This document shows positions 28,817 to 38,721 of a stretch of 64,000 nt of DNA, piece after piece. The DNA is from Nematocida ironsii (lineage: Eukaryota; Microsporidia). Every line of letters starts with the position of its first letter. The stretch's first letter is position 1. The translations under genes were made by a program, and so were the position numbers. The notes under the pieces were generated by a model. It was not told where the DNA came from, did no database searches, and worked only from the letters and a program-made list of their open reading frames with translations. The stretch is from contig LTDK01000066.1 of assembly GCA_001642415.1 (NCBI GenBank), positions 1 to 64,000 of the forward strand, read 5' to 3'.

Positions 28817-29647
28817 ATGAAGAATAGAACGTGCACATATATGACATACTTAGCGCGGGCAAGGTATGATTTAGCGGTGCAAAAGAACACTCTAAAAACC
28901 AAATTAAACACATACATAGACAATAATAAGAACATAATGTACAATGATAACAGTATAGTATACAACATATACACATATATACACAATTATACAGAATATA
29001 AAGTGTGTGACTATGCCCGCAGTAAAGAGTGCAGTACGTGTAATAAGGACATATATATATGTGGAATCAACTGTAAACTGTGTGGAGTATACATTTGTGC
29101 ATATTGTGCATGCCGGTATAAATATGTGTATATGTGCAGTTCTTGCTATAGTTTAGTAAGAGAGTGTAATAACGTAAAACCAGAAGAAGATCAAAACCAT
29201 TCTGAAAGTAACTGTTCCTTGCAAGAGACCACGCACACAAAAAAGGCAAATAATAAAACTGGTCTAGTTCGTGCTGTGTGCAGCCCAAATACACTTGCAT
29301 ACTATGCAGAGCTAGAAAAGTGTTTAAAGCATCCAAATCAGAAAAGCATTAAAAGGCTTCTTAGCATACTAAACTCGCACCAGATAGATAATTCAATAGA
29401 GGATTCCGGTGCACCCAGTGACATAAACCATAAAATACAGCAGAATATACTTATACGAATGAAAATAGCTGTGTGTGATTGGTATGTATATAAAGCACGG
29501 GAAGAAAGGTATCTCACCTTATTTGAACAGCTAGAGTACTTAGAAGTACTCAGAACAGAAAGTATTTCCAATAATAAGGGCGACGCGCCAATTGCCATAG
29601 CAATACAGGAAATACTTAAAGAAATTGCAGATACCGACGAAAAGTAA
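28817..29647 (+). CDS. FYVE-like zinc-finger protein without PI3P motif
   Basis: 276 residues. Residues 72-110 carry eight cysteines in pairs, spaced CX2C-X10-CX2C-X4-CX2C-X9-CX2C (72/75, 86/89, 94/97, 107/110), including KLCGVYICAYC, which matches the cross-brace pattern of FYVE-type fingers. The basic R(R/K)HHCR stretch and the WxxD motif that FYVE domains use to bind PI3P are missing. The rest is helical, with a C-terminal region (about 160-276) of unknown type. It could be a diverged Vac1/rabenosyn-like endosomal protein or another FYVE-related scaffold. That is inference from the finger alone. Confidence 0.65.
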   Translation: MKNRTCTYMTYLARARYDLAVQKNTLKTKLNTYIDNNKNIMYNDNSIVYNIYTYIHNYTEYKVCDYARSKECSTCNKDIYICGINCKLCGVYICAYCACRYKYVYMCSSCYSLVRECNNVKPEEDQNHSESNCSLQETTHTKKANNKTGLVRAVCSPNTLAYYAELEKCLKHPNQKSIKRLLSILNSHQIDNSIEDSGAPSDINHKIQQNILIRMKIAVCDWYVYKAREERYLTLFEQLEYLEVLRTESISNNKGDAPIAIAIQEILKEIADTDEK

Positions 29648-30321
29648 CCAAAATTTAACTCAAATACCCTAAAGAAAAGAAGGAAGTTTTAAATCCATTC
29701 ATCACATTACCACCCTAGCACGCTCTAAATTCAAATTATTAGAATACGCTTTTATAATATTTATTACACTATAATAGAGCATAGAAGCACTTAAAATACA
29801 GTTAATTCTAAAATATGCACATGTAATTATTAATAAGAACTAAAGCACAATATAAATAACTTATCCTATATGAGATATTTATTAAACCAACTTGTTCTAG
29901 TGCACCAATCAATACCAATAGAGAATATAAATAGACAAAATATCTTAATATACTAAGTATATTACCAGGAAATCATAGTTAGCCACAGTTTACTTTAAAT
30001 CTAAACTTATTAAGAATAGCTTATGCAATCCCCAGAGAATACTAAAATATCATATAAACTCAAATACACAGAATACTTCATGTAATTGCATATTAAAATC
30101 AAATAAGCCATATTTTATAGAGGTACATGGTAGAATGTATTAATTTCGGGTTATATCTCTTGAACAAATAAATTTTATTTAATATTTATATTTGTTATAG
30201 CTTATAAGTTATTATGTAATTAAATACGTGCCAGTATATAAATAACAAATATTTTTATTTCCCGTATAGAGATAAAGTGAATATACTACGCTATAACCCA
30301 GAAATAACAAACAAACAAACA
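29648..30321. promoter_or_regulatory. Gap with exact TTTCGGGTTATA site
   Basis: About 670 A+T-rich bases. TTTCGGGTTATA lies at 30144-30155, some 170 bases before the ATG at 30322. No gene recognised in the remainder. Confidence 0.4.
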
Positions 30322-31242
30322 ATGAACACACTATTATTAGGAAGTGTACATGCACCAAGTAAGTATAGGGAATACATTGATTATATACAGAAGTTACAGA
30401 GAGAAGGAACAGTATACAGTAAAAAGACGGTTGATGAATTAATAGAAAGATTTATAGAGGTAGTTGATGATAATTACCATATAAAAGAAGCATACACTCG
30501 AAAGAAAGGAGGGATGAATATTATGGAGAGTGACAAAATAAGTGCAATAATTGTAGAAATGCAAAAGAGTGCCAAGGAGTGCACTGATACAGATAGTTCT
30601 GTAGGCCACAGTATTATAGATATGGGCGAACTGGATAATGGGATAGCAGATAGATTTACCGCAGGAGACGAGAAGAGTAAAACTCATCAGTGTGATTCAG
30701 AAGCACAAACTATAACAAATCCATTGAGTAATGAGGATATTTCGTGTACATCTGTGAATAGCACTGGTAATACAGAAGTTCATCTGAGTACACCAAATTC
30801 AGAGAATGCCTCCATTGCAGAGAACGTCAGCAGTGAAATGTGTGATAGAACTATCCAGATAGATTCTAATGTGCTTGAAACAGAACAATCCAGAGTATGT
30901 GATAATATTAGTGCAATGTCTAATCAGAGAGAAGAATTCACCAACAATCCCATTGGAATTACAGAATCTCCAGATTCATCTTTGCACATCCCATTATATA
31001 CCACTGGTATACCAGAAACTGTGAGTGCATCTAATACAGTACACCCACATATAACTGCACCGTATAATATTACTGAGATCCAGCAAGCACGTAGGCATGG
31101 TGTATCTGGCAATTTATTGAATCAGCAGCTGATTTTACGAGAAGAAATATCTGCAATATCTGCCTATGCAATTTCTGTTCTTTTGATATGCGCACAGATG
31201 GAAGATTTGCTACTAGGACACGAAATACCAGAAAGGAAATAA
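30322..31242 (+). CDS. Unrecognised protein, Ser/Thr/Asn-rich centre
   Basis: 306 residues from ATG 30322. The frame is open 15 codons further but only from a GTG. The N-terminal 60 residues are helical and charged (YREYIDYIQKLQREG). Residues 80-250 are Ser/Thr/Asn/Glu-rich and probably disordered. The C-terminus has a hydrophobic helix (EEISAISAYAISVLLICAQM). It is the first of three genes on the same strand separated by only 9 and 27 bases, which suggests overlapping or joint transcription. No family recognised. Confidence 0.7.
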   Translation: MNTLLLGSVHAPSKYREYIDYIQKLQREGTVYSKKTVDELIERFIEVVDDNYHIKEAYTRKKGGMNIMESDKISAIIVEMQKSAKECTDTDSSVGHSIIDMGELDNGIADRFTAGDEKSKTHQCDSEAQTITNPLSNEDISCTSVNSTGNTEVHLSTPNSENASIAENVSSEMCDRTIQIDSNVLETEQSRVCDNISAMSNQREEFTNNPIGITESPDSSLHIPLYTTGIPETVSASNTVHPHITAPYNITEIQQARRHGVSGNLLNQQLILREEISAISAYAISVLLICAQMEDLLLGHEIPERK

Positions 31243-31251
31243 AAATTTACA

Positions 31252-31614
31252 ATGAAAACATTCTCTAAGAAAAAACTAGCTCAAACTTCTATTCCGAGTA
31301 TTCTGCCAGAGAAAAGGCCAAAGAATATTTTCTCGTATGTTTCCATAAAAGAAGTGCCATATGGCAGTATGCCGAATGAGGAGGAGAATACTGAGGCAAA
31401 GCAGGAAACTATACTGCATGGAAAGTATAGTAATAAAAAAGAAGAATACTCTCGCGGAAGGCAGCTAATTCTGAATATGGGGCAGAAGAAGTATACTAAA
31501 TGCCATCTGTGTGGGGTGATGTATTCTGAGACACTTCCTTCAGAAATACGCCTGCACAGAAAGTTACACAAGGCATATGTTTCAGAGCAGAAACACCAAT
31601 CAGAAGAAACATAA
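31252..31614 (+). CDS. Stand-alone ESCO/Eco1-type zinc finger protein
   Basis: 120 residues. Residues 81-110 (YTKCHLCGVMYS, then H102 and H106) resemble the C2H2 finger at the N-terminus of the cohesin acetyltransferase Eco1/ESCO: CX2C, the G-M-Y block, a Pro, then HX3H. No acetyltransferase domain follows; the frame stops 10 residues after the finger. The N-terminal 80 residues are basic and polar. Either the cohesin-loading context uses a reduced Eco1, or this finger type serves another protein. Spaced 9 bases after the previous gene and 27 before the next. Confidence 0.65.
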   Translation: MKTFSKKKLAQTSIPSILPEKRPKNIFSYVSIKEVPYGSMPNEEENTEAKQETILHGKYSNKKEEYSRGRQLILNMGQKKYTKCHLCGVMYSETLPSEIRLHRKLHKAYVSEQKHQSEET

Positions 31615-31641
31615 AGGGAAAAGAATTCTCCTGATTATACA

Positions 31642-32865
31642 ATGGAGCAAAAAGACAAAGTAATTCTATGGCTAGCACACGATGAAATAGATGACATGAG
31701 AGAGTACATCGAAGAACTAAAAAACAATGACATTCCAGCGTATGCCCGGATTGCTGTATGGGGCCTTGCATTCACTAAATCATGGTACAGAAGAATAGAG
31801 AGACCACAATTTGCCATATACAATACAATTTTAAAGTGCAAGAAGAAGCTGCCCTGCCCAGACTGCTATAAAAAGATAATGCAGAAGAAGCAAGAAGAGA
31901 TAGATAAGAAAAAGGGAATTAAGGGCATGATAGACACCTTCAGTGAGGTAATGAACAAAGAGACACCAAAAGCAAATGCCCCAGAAGAGAATAAAGAAGA
32001 CACAAAAAATGATGAAGCTAAAAAGGACTCAGAAGAAAGCTCAGATAAAAAAGAAAAAGAGGAAGAAGAAGACTCAGAAAGTGATGATTTGCTTGATGAC
32101 GACGAGATTGCCTCTATTATAGGACATTTAGACTGCGACTTCTCAAAAGAGGAAAAGTCAGAGAAATCAGAAACAGAACGGCTGTACACCATGCGCATAG
32201 TAATGTATGCCCTAACTAAGTCATATGAGTACAACATGCTTATTTCGCATGAAAGAGTTCACAAGAAAAATGTGGATAAAATATTTGGACTATGCATTGG
32301 TGCCTTTTCTTATTTCTCTGCCTACCACATTGAAAATCTGTTTAAAGTAGTCTTCTTCTTAGCTTCGAATATAAACGGGATATTTTCTACAAAAAAGGGA
32401 CAAAGCATGACAAAAAAGGAGTTTGACCGGTTTCTTCTCTTTGTCCAGAACACTGCAGCACTCAGCAAAAACAAGTTTATGATTCTGATAGATGTAATAT
32501 CTTCGTTGAATCAGGAAGTACTAACAAAGTTTATATATGACATAATAAAAGGAGATGTATCTGTGTCCGGGGTACAGAAGGATTTGTTTGACAAGTACTC
32601 CAAGCAAAGTGTAAATGAAATTGAAGAATTCAAGAAAAACAATCCATTCTCTATTTTGTCTAAATTTACACCCAGAATCATCATTCTGCACCAAAAAGAG
32701 ACTAAAACACTGGATGAGTTCAAGAGAGAGAATGCATACTTAAAAGAGAACATTGAAACACTGTTGAGCGATCTAAAGCACTCAAATACATGTGGATTCA
32801 TTGCACAGCTGAAGAAAGATCTAGAAGAAGCAAATGAGCAAATCAAAAAGCTTACAGATAAATAA
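31642..32865 (+). CDS. Unrecognised protein with acidic centre and coiled coil
   Basis: 407 residues. The N-terminal domain (1-85) has a regular helical look and a CPDC pair (about residues 73-76). It is followed by a Lys/Glu/Asp/Ser stretch (90-180, probably disordered), a folded helical part (190-330) and a C-terminal coiled coil (LKENIETLLSDLK, LKKDLEEANEQIKKL). No signal peptide or membrane span. Third gene of the close cluster. A structural or nuclear role would fit, but I do not recognise it. Confidence 0.75.
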   Translation: MEQKDKVILWLAHDEIDDMREYIEELKNNDIPAYARIAVWGLAFTKSWYRRIERPQFAIYNTILKCKKKLPCPDCYKKIMQKKQEEIDKKKGIKGMIDTFSEVMNKETPKANAPEENKEDTKNDEAKKDSEESSDKKEKEEEEDSESDDLLDDDEIASIIGHLDCDFSKEEKSEKSETERLYTMRIVMYALTKSYEYNMLISHERVHKKNVDKIFGLCIGAFSYFSAYHIENLFKVVFFLASNINGIFSTKKGQSMTKKEFDRFLLFVQNTAALSKNKFMILIDVISSLNQEVLTKFIYDIIKGDVSVSGVQKDLFDKYSKQSVNEIEEFKKNNPFSILSKFTPRIIILHQKETKTLDEFKRENAYLKENIETLLSDLKHSNTCGFIAQLKKDLEEANEQIKKLTDK

Positions 32866-33413
32866 AGATATGATGTTGTATGCCAATTACATGTTATGCA
32901 AGATTACTTTGTATTGCCAAATATTTCTCTATTATTTTTATATCTATTCATTATTAAACCTATCCATCCCTCAGAAATAACCCGATAATAAAAAGAACTC
33001 CCAATATGAACATACATTCTTACTAAAATTAAATTTTCTTGCTATAAAGTAAATTATAGTAATAAAGTTATGCTGCACGCGCTTAAATAGCTATATAATT
33101 GTACATAGATATAACCTGAAATATCTCTATTTATTATTTTATACTCTTTACTTTAAATATAAACTAAAATGCTTCCAATCCCATAATATATTCATATAAT
33201 GTAAAGGTTTATCATGCACTATAAAGATAAATATTCTGAAAACATTCCACATCCGAATATTTAGCCATAGAATGCCTAATGTAAATTAAATTACTAACAG
33301 TTCAGTTTATATTAATATAATATTAATAATTAGAACATCCAGAAGTCTATACGTATACTTAATGATTAAGCATATAATATTTCACATACGGATATTTAAA
33401 TACTAATTACCGC
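32866..33413. other. Convergent gap
   Basis: About 550 bases between convergent genes. It contains aaataacccgata (near 32977) and tataacctgaaat (near 33112), variants of the recurrent motif. Otherwise nothing. Confidence 0.4.
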
Positions 33414-34406
33414 TCATAACAATACATTAGAAATTGCTTGTCTCTCTTGTGGTGTTATGTCCATTATAATGCGCGTTTTAATAATAAGTGATCCTCTCTT
33501 TGATCCGTTAGATCTGTCTGGTATGCCTTCTCCTGGTATTACTGCTGGCTTTGAATTGTCTCCTATTATTTTGTTGTTTATGGTAATAGTGTTGTTTTTA
33601 AGACCTTTAATAGTCCGAGAAACTCCTGCTAGATATTCCTTTATTGATACGTCCATTTCGTATATAATATCTGAATTGCTCAGCTTGAAAATAGGATGTG
33701 GCTTTTCCGTTAGAATCACAACTACATCTGTGCCAGTGCCGTCTGCATAGTAGTCTCCTGAATTCTTGTATGTAATCTTTGTTCCGTATTTATATCCTGG
33801 CAGAATATTTACATCTAGCAGACTCTGCTCTCTTCCTCCGGACATAGTATTTCTATTGATCTTAAGCTGCTTTACTACTCCATTGCATATATCTTCAAGG
33901 GAGACTGGCAGTTTATACTCAAATATTTTATTGGCCTGTGCAGTCTGCCTTTGTGCAGTCCTCTGCCTTCCTCCTCCAAACATGCTCTCAAATCCTCCTG
34001 CACCGCCAAACATGGATCCAAAATCAGAAAACCCTTGGAATCCTCCACCGGATCCCCCCATAGACGCAAAATCGCTAAAATCAAACTCGCTTGTTTTAAA
34101 CCCAAATCCGCCTGGGAAACCGTGTGCGCCACCAGCTGCTCTTCCATATCCACTTTGCGCTGCTTCTTCTTCTGTCATTCCCGTATGGTCATAGAACTCT
34201 CTCTTGTTCTTGTCCGTAAGTATCTCATGTGCATTGTTTAATTCTTTGAATTTCTCCTGCATTTCCTTTTGCTCCTTCTCTGATTTGTTTGTGTGCCTAT
34301 CTGGGTGATATTTCTTGGCAAGTGTCTTATATGCTTTCCTTATTTCGCTCTCAGTTGCTGTTTTTGGCACATTCAATATTTCATACAGACTTTTCTTCTC
34401 TGCCAT
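33414..34406 (-). CDS. DnaJ/Hsp40 co-chaperone, Sis1 type
   Basis: 330 residues from ATG 34406 (the frame is open for 35 more codons, but the J domain begins at this ATG). Residues 1-70 are a J domain with HPD at 34-36. They are followed by a Gly/Phe-rich region (85-155) and two C-terminal substrate-binding domains (KIFEYKLPVSLEDI...). No zinc-finger cysteines are present, so it is a class B (Sis1/DNAJB1-type) protein. It stimulates Hsp70 ATPase activity. Divergent from the phosphatase gene, 56 bases apart. Confidence 0.94.
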   Translation of the reverse strand: MAEKKSLYEILNVPKTATESEIRKAYKTLAKKYHPDRHTNKSEKEQKEMQEKFKELNNAHEILTDKNKREFYDHTGMTEEEAAQSGYGRAAGGAHGFPGGFGFKTSEFDFSDFASMGGSGGGFQGFSDFGSMFGGAGGFESMFGGGRQRTAQRQTAQANKIFEYKLPVSLEDICNGVVKQLKINRNTMSGGREQSLLDVNILPGYKYGTKITYKNSGDYYADGTGTDVVVILTEKPHPIFKLSNSDIIYEMDVSIKEYLAGVSRTIKGLKNNTITINNKIIGDNSKPAVIPGEGIPDRSNGSKRGSLIIKTRIIMDITPQERQAISNVLL

Positions 34407-34462
34407 ATTATTGCATGTTTGCCAAAATTGTTTTATTTTTTTGAATTTCCAGAAATTTCTAA
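34407..34462. promoter_or_regulatory. Short shared promoter region, DnaJ and phosphatase
   Basis: 56 bases lie between the two divergent ATGs, so both promoters must fit here or reach into the neighbouring coding sequence. No clear motif apart from an aaatttc on both strands. Confidence 0.5.
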
Positions 34463-35380
34463 ATGACAGTAGAACAGGCTGCAGAAGAATTCTGGAAGAA
34501 TGAGGAGGCATTTATTGCCAGACTGTCAAGTGGAGATGTGCCCGTCTCTGAAATGTTTGCCATATGCGATAAAGCTATGGAAATATTTGTTGAAGAGCCA
34601 TTTTTGCTGGATTTATCATCTGAGGTGGTAGTAGTTGGTGACATTCATGGCCAGTTTTTTGATCTGTTGAACATTTTAAAGATATCTTCAAAAAAATATC
34701 TTTTTTTAGGGGATTTTGTGGACAGGGGAGCAAACTCTGTTGAAACTATTATACTTCTGTTTTATATGAAGACTCTACATCCAGAGAGTGTGCTGCTGCT
34801 TAGAGGGAACCATGAATCTTTAAAAACCTCTTCTTCATATGGATTTAAGACAGAGTGCATGCAGGCGCACAGGTCAAAGCTATTATGGTATAAGATTTGT
34901 GAGGTATTTAATTATCTTCCAATATGTGCTGTAATAGACAAAAAGATATTTGCAGTGCATGCAGGCATTGGGCCAGAGCTAAATTTGGAAGAAGTTCAGG
35001 ATATATATCGAGTGTGTGATATACCGAACTCGGGTGTTCTTGCTGATCTTTTATGGAGCGACCCCAATGTAGAAACAGAAGAATTTATAGAAAGCACCCG
35101 AGGTGTAGGGTACTACTTTGGGGAGAAACAAGTTGACATTTTTTTGAAGAGAACTGGATTGGTGCAGATTATTAGGTCTCACCAGCTAGTAGACGAAGGA
35201 TATAAAGAAGATTTTGGTGGAAAGGTTATAACTATATGGAGCGCTCCAAACTACTGCTATAGATGCATGAATAAGGCAGCAGTTGCCCGTATTAAAGATG
35301 GAAAGATTGTTGAGTATATTGAAGTACCAGAAGCAAAGCAGCAGAGGAAGGAAACAAAAATACTCCCCTACTTTATATAA
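34463..35380 (+). CDS. PP2A-family Ser/Thr protein phosphatase catalytic subunit
   Basis: 305 residues, a complete PPP-family domain: GDIHG (59-63), GDFVDRG (83-89), GNHE (115-118), and the later HAG, RSHQ and SAPNYCYRC blocks. NYCYRCMNKAAVARI places it in the PP2A/PP4/PP6 branch rather than PP1. The C-terminus reads LPYFI, one residue different from the DYFL end that is methylated in PP2A. Which of PP2A, PP4 or PP6 it represents cannot be told by eye. Metal and catalytic residues are all present. Confidence 0.92.
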   Translation: MTVEQAAEEFWKNEEAFIARLSSGDVPVSEMFAICDKAMEIFVEEPFLLDLSSEVVVVGDIHGQFFDLLNILKISSKKYLFLGDFVDRGANSVETIILLFYMKTLHPESVLLLRGNHESLKTSSSYGFKTECMQAHRSKLLWYKICEVFNYLPICAVIDKKIFAVHAGIGPELNLEEVQDIYRVCDIPNSGVLADLLWSDPNVETEEFIESTRGVGYYFGEKQVDIFLKRTGLVQIIRSHQLVDEGYKEDFGGKVITIWSAPNYCYRCMNKAAVARIKDGKIVEYIEVPEAKQQRKETKILPYFI

Positions 35381-36123
35381 TATAGAACAAGTTATACTTT
35401 TACTATGTAAATATGTCATATTTTCTCTATTTCTGTTCATATATGTTAATAGTTCTTCAGAGCTTATTTTAAGCTGTGTTTAGTTCTTTTAATATGTGTT
35501 TGTGTAATAAATATATATTGGTTTATTATCTACGCTTTACTCTTCTATATGTAGTGTGCTAATAATGAATTGTTTGATTTTGTTCTAATGGTACACGTAT
35601 ATTAATGGGTTTTGTTTATATATTACTACATATGAACACGTTTATATACTGGTATAAATAATCTTAATCGGTGTGCTTACTGTTAGTTTATGTGAGATAT
35701 TCAGATTACATCATATTTTAGATAATATATATTCTTGTCTATATTTATTGAGTTCAATGCTTTTTCTTGCATATTCTGTAATTACTTTAAAATAAGTAAA
35801 GCTTACTTAAAATAATTTTAATGGGTTTTGTCTAATATGCTTTTAATTATTTTAATTATTTTTAAATAATCCAAATTCAAAAAAAACATACTTGAACCAG
35901 ATGCTTAGAGTATATCAAAAAGAGAATTTCCAGTACTAAATTATGAAACTACAGTATATTCTTGCCTAGTAAATAAACAAAGCAGATTATATGCTCTTGC
36001 TTATAATTAAATATAATGGTTTGTTATTACAGCACTATAACTCAACATAACCATACGAACAGTACAGCCAGCACCAATACATGTATAACCATGTTACTAT
36101 GTCTATTTTTATTATCTAATTTA
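35381..36123. other. A+T-rich convergent gap
   Basis: About 740 bases between the 3' ends of two genes. Nothing recognised; no long frame, no structured RNA. Confidence 0.5.
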
Positions 36124-36792
36124 CTATGCGTTATGCTTATAACAACACGCCCAAATAAACATGGCAAATAAAATCAGACCAAATAAGATCAAAATATATT
36201 TCAAAAAAGGATACAAGCTGGGAGTAATTATAGTAATTTCTGGCATGGATCTTTTTGCATCTGATATATCTTTTCTAACAGCATAAATTAGTTTGTTTTT
36301 TAGATGAACTTCTTTAAATTGTGGGTTATTATCTCTCATGTAAAGATACTCATATGGAGGAATCACATGTGGTTGGTAAATAGATGGCCGATATCGCTCT
36401 GTATTAGTTGCCATATATAATAGATATGATGGTATTGGGTTGGAGAACACAGCACCACTCCCATCAAACACATGTTTGGTTATTATATTGAAAATTCTTC
36501 CGCCTGTGATGCTTCTTTTAATATATGTGATTATGTTTGCGTACACCTCTTCTTTTAGATATCCACCACTATCCGCTGTGCCTACTGATAATTTAGTTCT
36601 TAACAGCGCAAATGGCGTTTCATCTAGCAATGTACAGATATGCTCAGATATTTTATTTAGATTGACCTCGCCTCTGCTAATGTCATAAACCATAGCATTA
36701 TATATCATAATAACAATTCTTTTCACCTCTAAGTTATTTACTTTGTATACCGTCTTTTCTCCAAATAATACTACTCTCGGATGTGTGCTCAT
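36124..36792 (-). CDS. Protein with C-terminal membrane anchor, unrecognised
   Basis: 222 residues from a good ATG. Most is soluble in character, with a likely mixed fold and many Tyr and Ile. A single span (YPFLKYILILFGLILFAMFI, about 193-212) is followed by WACCYKHNA. No signal peptide, so a tail-anchored protein is likely, with a cysteine pair after the span that might be acylated. Similar membrane layout to the 11894/13536 pair but I see no sequence match. Function unknown. Confidence 0.7.
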   Translation of the reverse strand: MSTHPRVVLFGEKTVYKVNNLEVKRIVIMIYNAMVYDISRGEVNLNKISEHICTLLDETPFALLRTKLSVGTADSGGYLKEEVYANIITYIKRSITGGRIFNIITKHVFDGSGAVFSNPIPSYLLYMATNTERYRPSIYQPHVIPPYEYLYMRDNNPQFKEVHLKNKLIYAVRKDISDAKRSMPEITIITPSLYPFLKYILILFGLILFAMFIWACCYKHNA

Positions 36793-37261
36793 TTTAAAAA
36801 GTTTTTCTACTATTTTGAATAAATAGTTTGTTCATAGCAGTATTAAATGTATCACAGATGGTTTATTCTCTCGCAGCTTATTTTCTAAATAGAAAATTTA
36901 AAGCAAAGGAGAAATTTAGAACATTTCAGATTTTATGACAGAATATTATTATACAAATTAACACCAAGAAGAGAATAAATACTTATTTATATTTTCTAAA
37001 TAAAAGTCTATTAAAGTAATTAAATATATCTAAGTTATTTATTTCGGCTTATTTCATGATATAGTGGTAGTTCTAATATATGTAAATAATAAATTCTTAT
37101 TTGCTGTGCACTGATTAATCTATAAATAAACACATAACATGTATGTCCATTGTGCAATTTCGGGTTATAGATAGTATAATATACTGCTATATAAATATAC
37201 TGCAATATATATTAGTTTTAAAACAAGTATTTTATATAAATATTTTTTCTGATTTTTTTTT
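36793..37261. promoter_or_regulatory. Divergent gap with exact TTTCGGGTTATA site
   Basis: TTTCGGGTTATA at 37158-37169 lies 104 bases before the ATG at 37262, and atttcggcttat, a variant, occurs near 37043. No gene in this stretch. Confidence 0.45.
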
Positions 37262-38113
37262 ATGATGCTAACAGATTTTCAGTCCACTTTAACAGAAAAA
37301 CTAGATATGAACATGTTTAATATACTGAAAAAGAATATTTTAAATGTAGCAGATACACTGCTAGCTATATTTTCAGGAAGTGATCCGGCAACAATTGAAT
37401 TTGACACAATGGATGGATCATTTATAAAGAATAGAAAAGAGGGTGATGGCATTATATATATATTTTTCAAGGGGATATTTTATTTTATAATGAACTGGGT
37501 TTTCCTTTCCTGGATAGTTTTTCTGATCAGCTTATGTATAGAGGTTCTAGAGGATAATGCAGAAAGATTTACAGGTATATTACAAAAGTGTCTTGGTCAA
37601 GATGGCGAATTAATCACTGGATTTCTTTCTTCTTTCTTTTTCATTATTTCATTTATTAGTATCATTATACAGATAGTATTATTTTTTAAAAGCCTGGGAA
37701 TGGTATATACCAGGATAAATAAGGGGAAGGGCTGGCCAATTTTAGGTGCTATAATTTTTTTCATAACAGGAATTATACTATTAGTAATAATAGGATTTAT
37801 AGTAGATGAAATTTCGGGTTATCTGTGTATGATGGCATATGAATCACATAAATTTGCATGCAACATTATAGGTTTACTTCTGGTGGCTATTTTACTCTAT
37901 ATTATATATATAGAGCTGAAGAAAAGTCTGAAAAACCCAGCAGAATCCCTATCTAAAACTGAAAGATTTGCACAAGCTTATACTAAAGTATTACTTTATG
38001 TATCCATCATTCTTAATGGGATTGCTTTTATATTTGCTATTGGTCACCTATTTCGGGTTTCTTATGTTATAACCCGATATAACCCGAAAGACATCAGTGT
38101 TATATTTTATTAA
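37262..38113 (+). CDS. Five-span membrane protein, paralogue of the 38722 gene
   Basis: 283 residues, with five hydrophobic segments (about 60-95, 118-145, 157-185, 197-218, 239-270). Paralogue of the next gene: both have a soluble start with (N/S)xxDTL(L/V)AI, a WP before the third span, and FxCNIIG in the fourth span ending YIIY(I/V)EL. No known family is recognised. The last codons contain an inverted pair of TTTCGGGTT sequences, and another copy lies at 37812. This places a mostly intergenic motif within coding DNA. Confidence 0.8.
   Translation: MMLTDFQSTLTEKLDMNMFNILKKNILNVADTLLAIFSGSDPATIEFDTMDGSFIKNRKEGDGIIYIFFKGIFYFIMNWVFLSWIVFLISLCIEVLEDNAERFTGILQKCLGQDGELITGFLSSFFFIISFISIIIQIVLFFKSLGMVYTRINKGKGWPILGAIIFFITGIILLVIIGFIVDEISGYLCMMAYESHKFACNIIGLLLVAILLYIIYIELKKSLKNPAESLSKTERFAQAYTKVLLYVSIILNGIAFIFAIGHLFRVSYVITRYNPKDISVIFY
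38051..38089. repeat. Inverted TTTCGGGTT pair in the CDS end
   Basis: TTTCGGGTT (38051-38059) and AACCCGAAA (38081-38089) are perfect inverted arms, with a third copy of aacccg at 38071-38076 between them. They encode FRVSYVITRYNPK. The second arm is part of an exact TTTCGGGTTATA on the minus strand (38078-38089). Confidence 0.75.
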
Positions 38114-38683
38114 TCATTAATGCTTGAATACGTATTTATAAACCATAGTATCAATTTAATTTATACTGATGTGTTTATATAAACATTCATATAGAACATA
38201 TATTAACATACTAATACCAATTTTAGCATACAACAATTTCAATAAATAGAATTCATTTAAAATCCACATTTGAATCATTTTTATTTGGCATATAACATTC
38301 ATTAGAATGATTTAGATTTAATAATGTTCTATATGCCGATTCTTCATGAGCACACGGAGGATATGTGCACCTTTGCAGTGATATTGTGCCATGTAAAGTA
38401 ACAAACCAATTGGCTAGGCATTAATATATGCATATATATCATTTATGATATGAATATGCGCGCTGCAATCATAAATGATGAACACACAACTATATAAGAG
38501 TTTCTGGAATTTAATAAATAGTACGCTTGGACATATAATCTAAGCGTTCATATTTATGAGAAAGAGGGAAAACTAATCATATAAACAATTATAGCAAAGA
38601 ATTGTTAATAAAGTACTGTTTAATGGTTCAATAAGACATTTATCTAGGTATCTTCAGAAAGAATTCCAGTATAAAATTTTAGG
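38114..38683. promoter_or_regulatory. Gap with shared upstream element A, copy 2
   Basis: Positions 38423-38481 match 10440-10498 without gaps. Here the two cores are atcatttatgat and atcataaatgat, exact reverse complements of each other, 18 bases apart, so the element is an inverted repeat. A less A+T-rich stretch at about 38340-38420 has no recognised gene. Confidence 0.55.
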
Positions 38684-38717
38684 ATTTCTATATTTTAAGG
38701 AAATATTTTAACCCCTG
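38684..38717 (+). promoter_or_regulatory. Shared upstream element B, copy 2
   Basis: Counterpart of 13436-13469 (31 of 34 bases). It ends in aacccctg, four bases before the ATG at 38722, so it reaches right up to the start codon. Confidence 0.55.
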
Positions 38718-38721
38718 CGCA

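Noticed and set aside
31642..32865. CPDC pair considered as a thioredoxin-like active site
   Set aside because: No thioredoxin fold signature around it; it lies in a helical, basic segment.
33766..34194. 142-codon Pro/Ser/Leu-rich frame on the plus strand
   Set aside because: Shadow of the Gly/Phe-rich DnaJ region.
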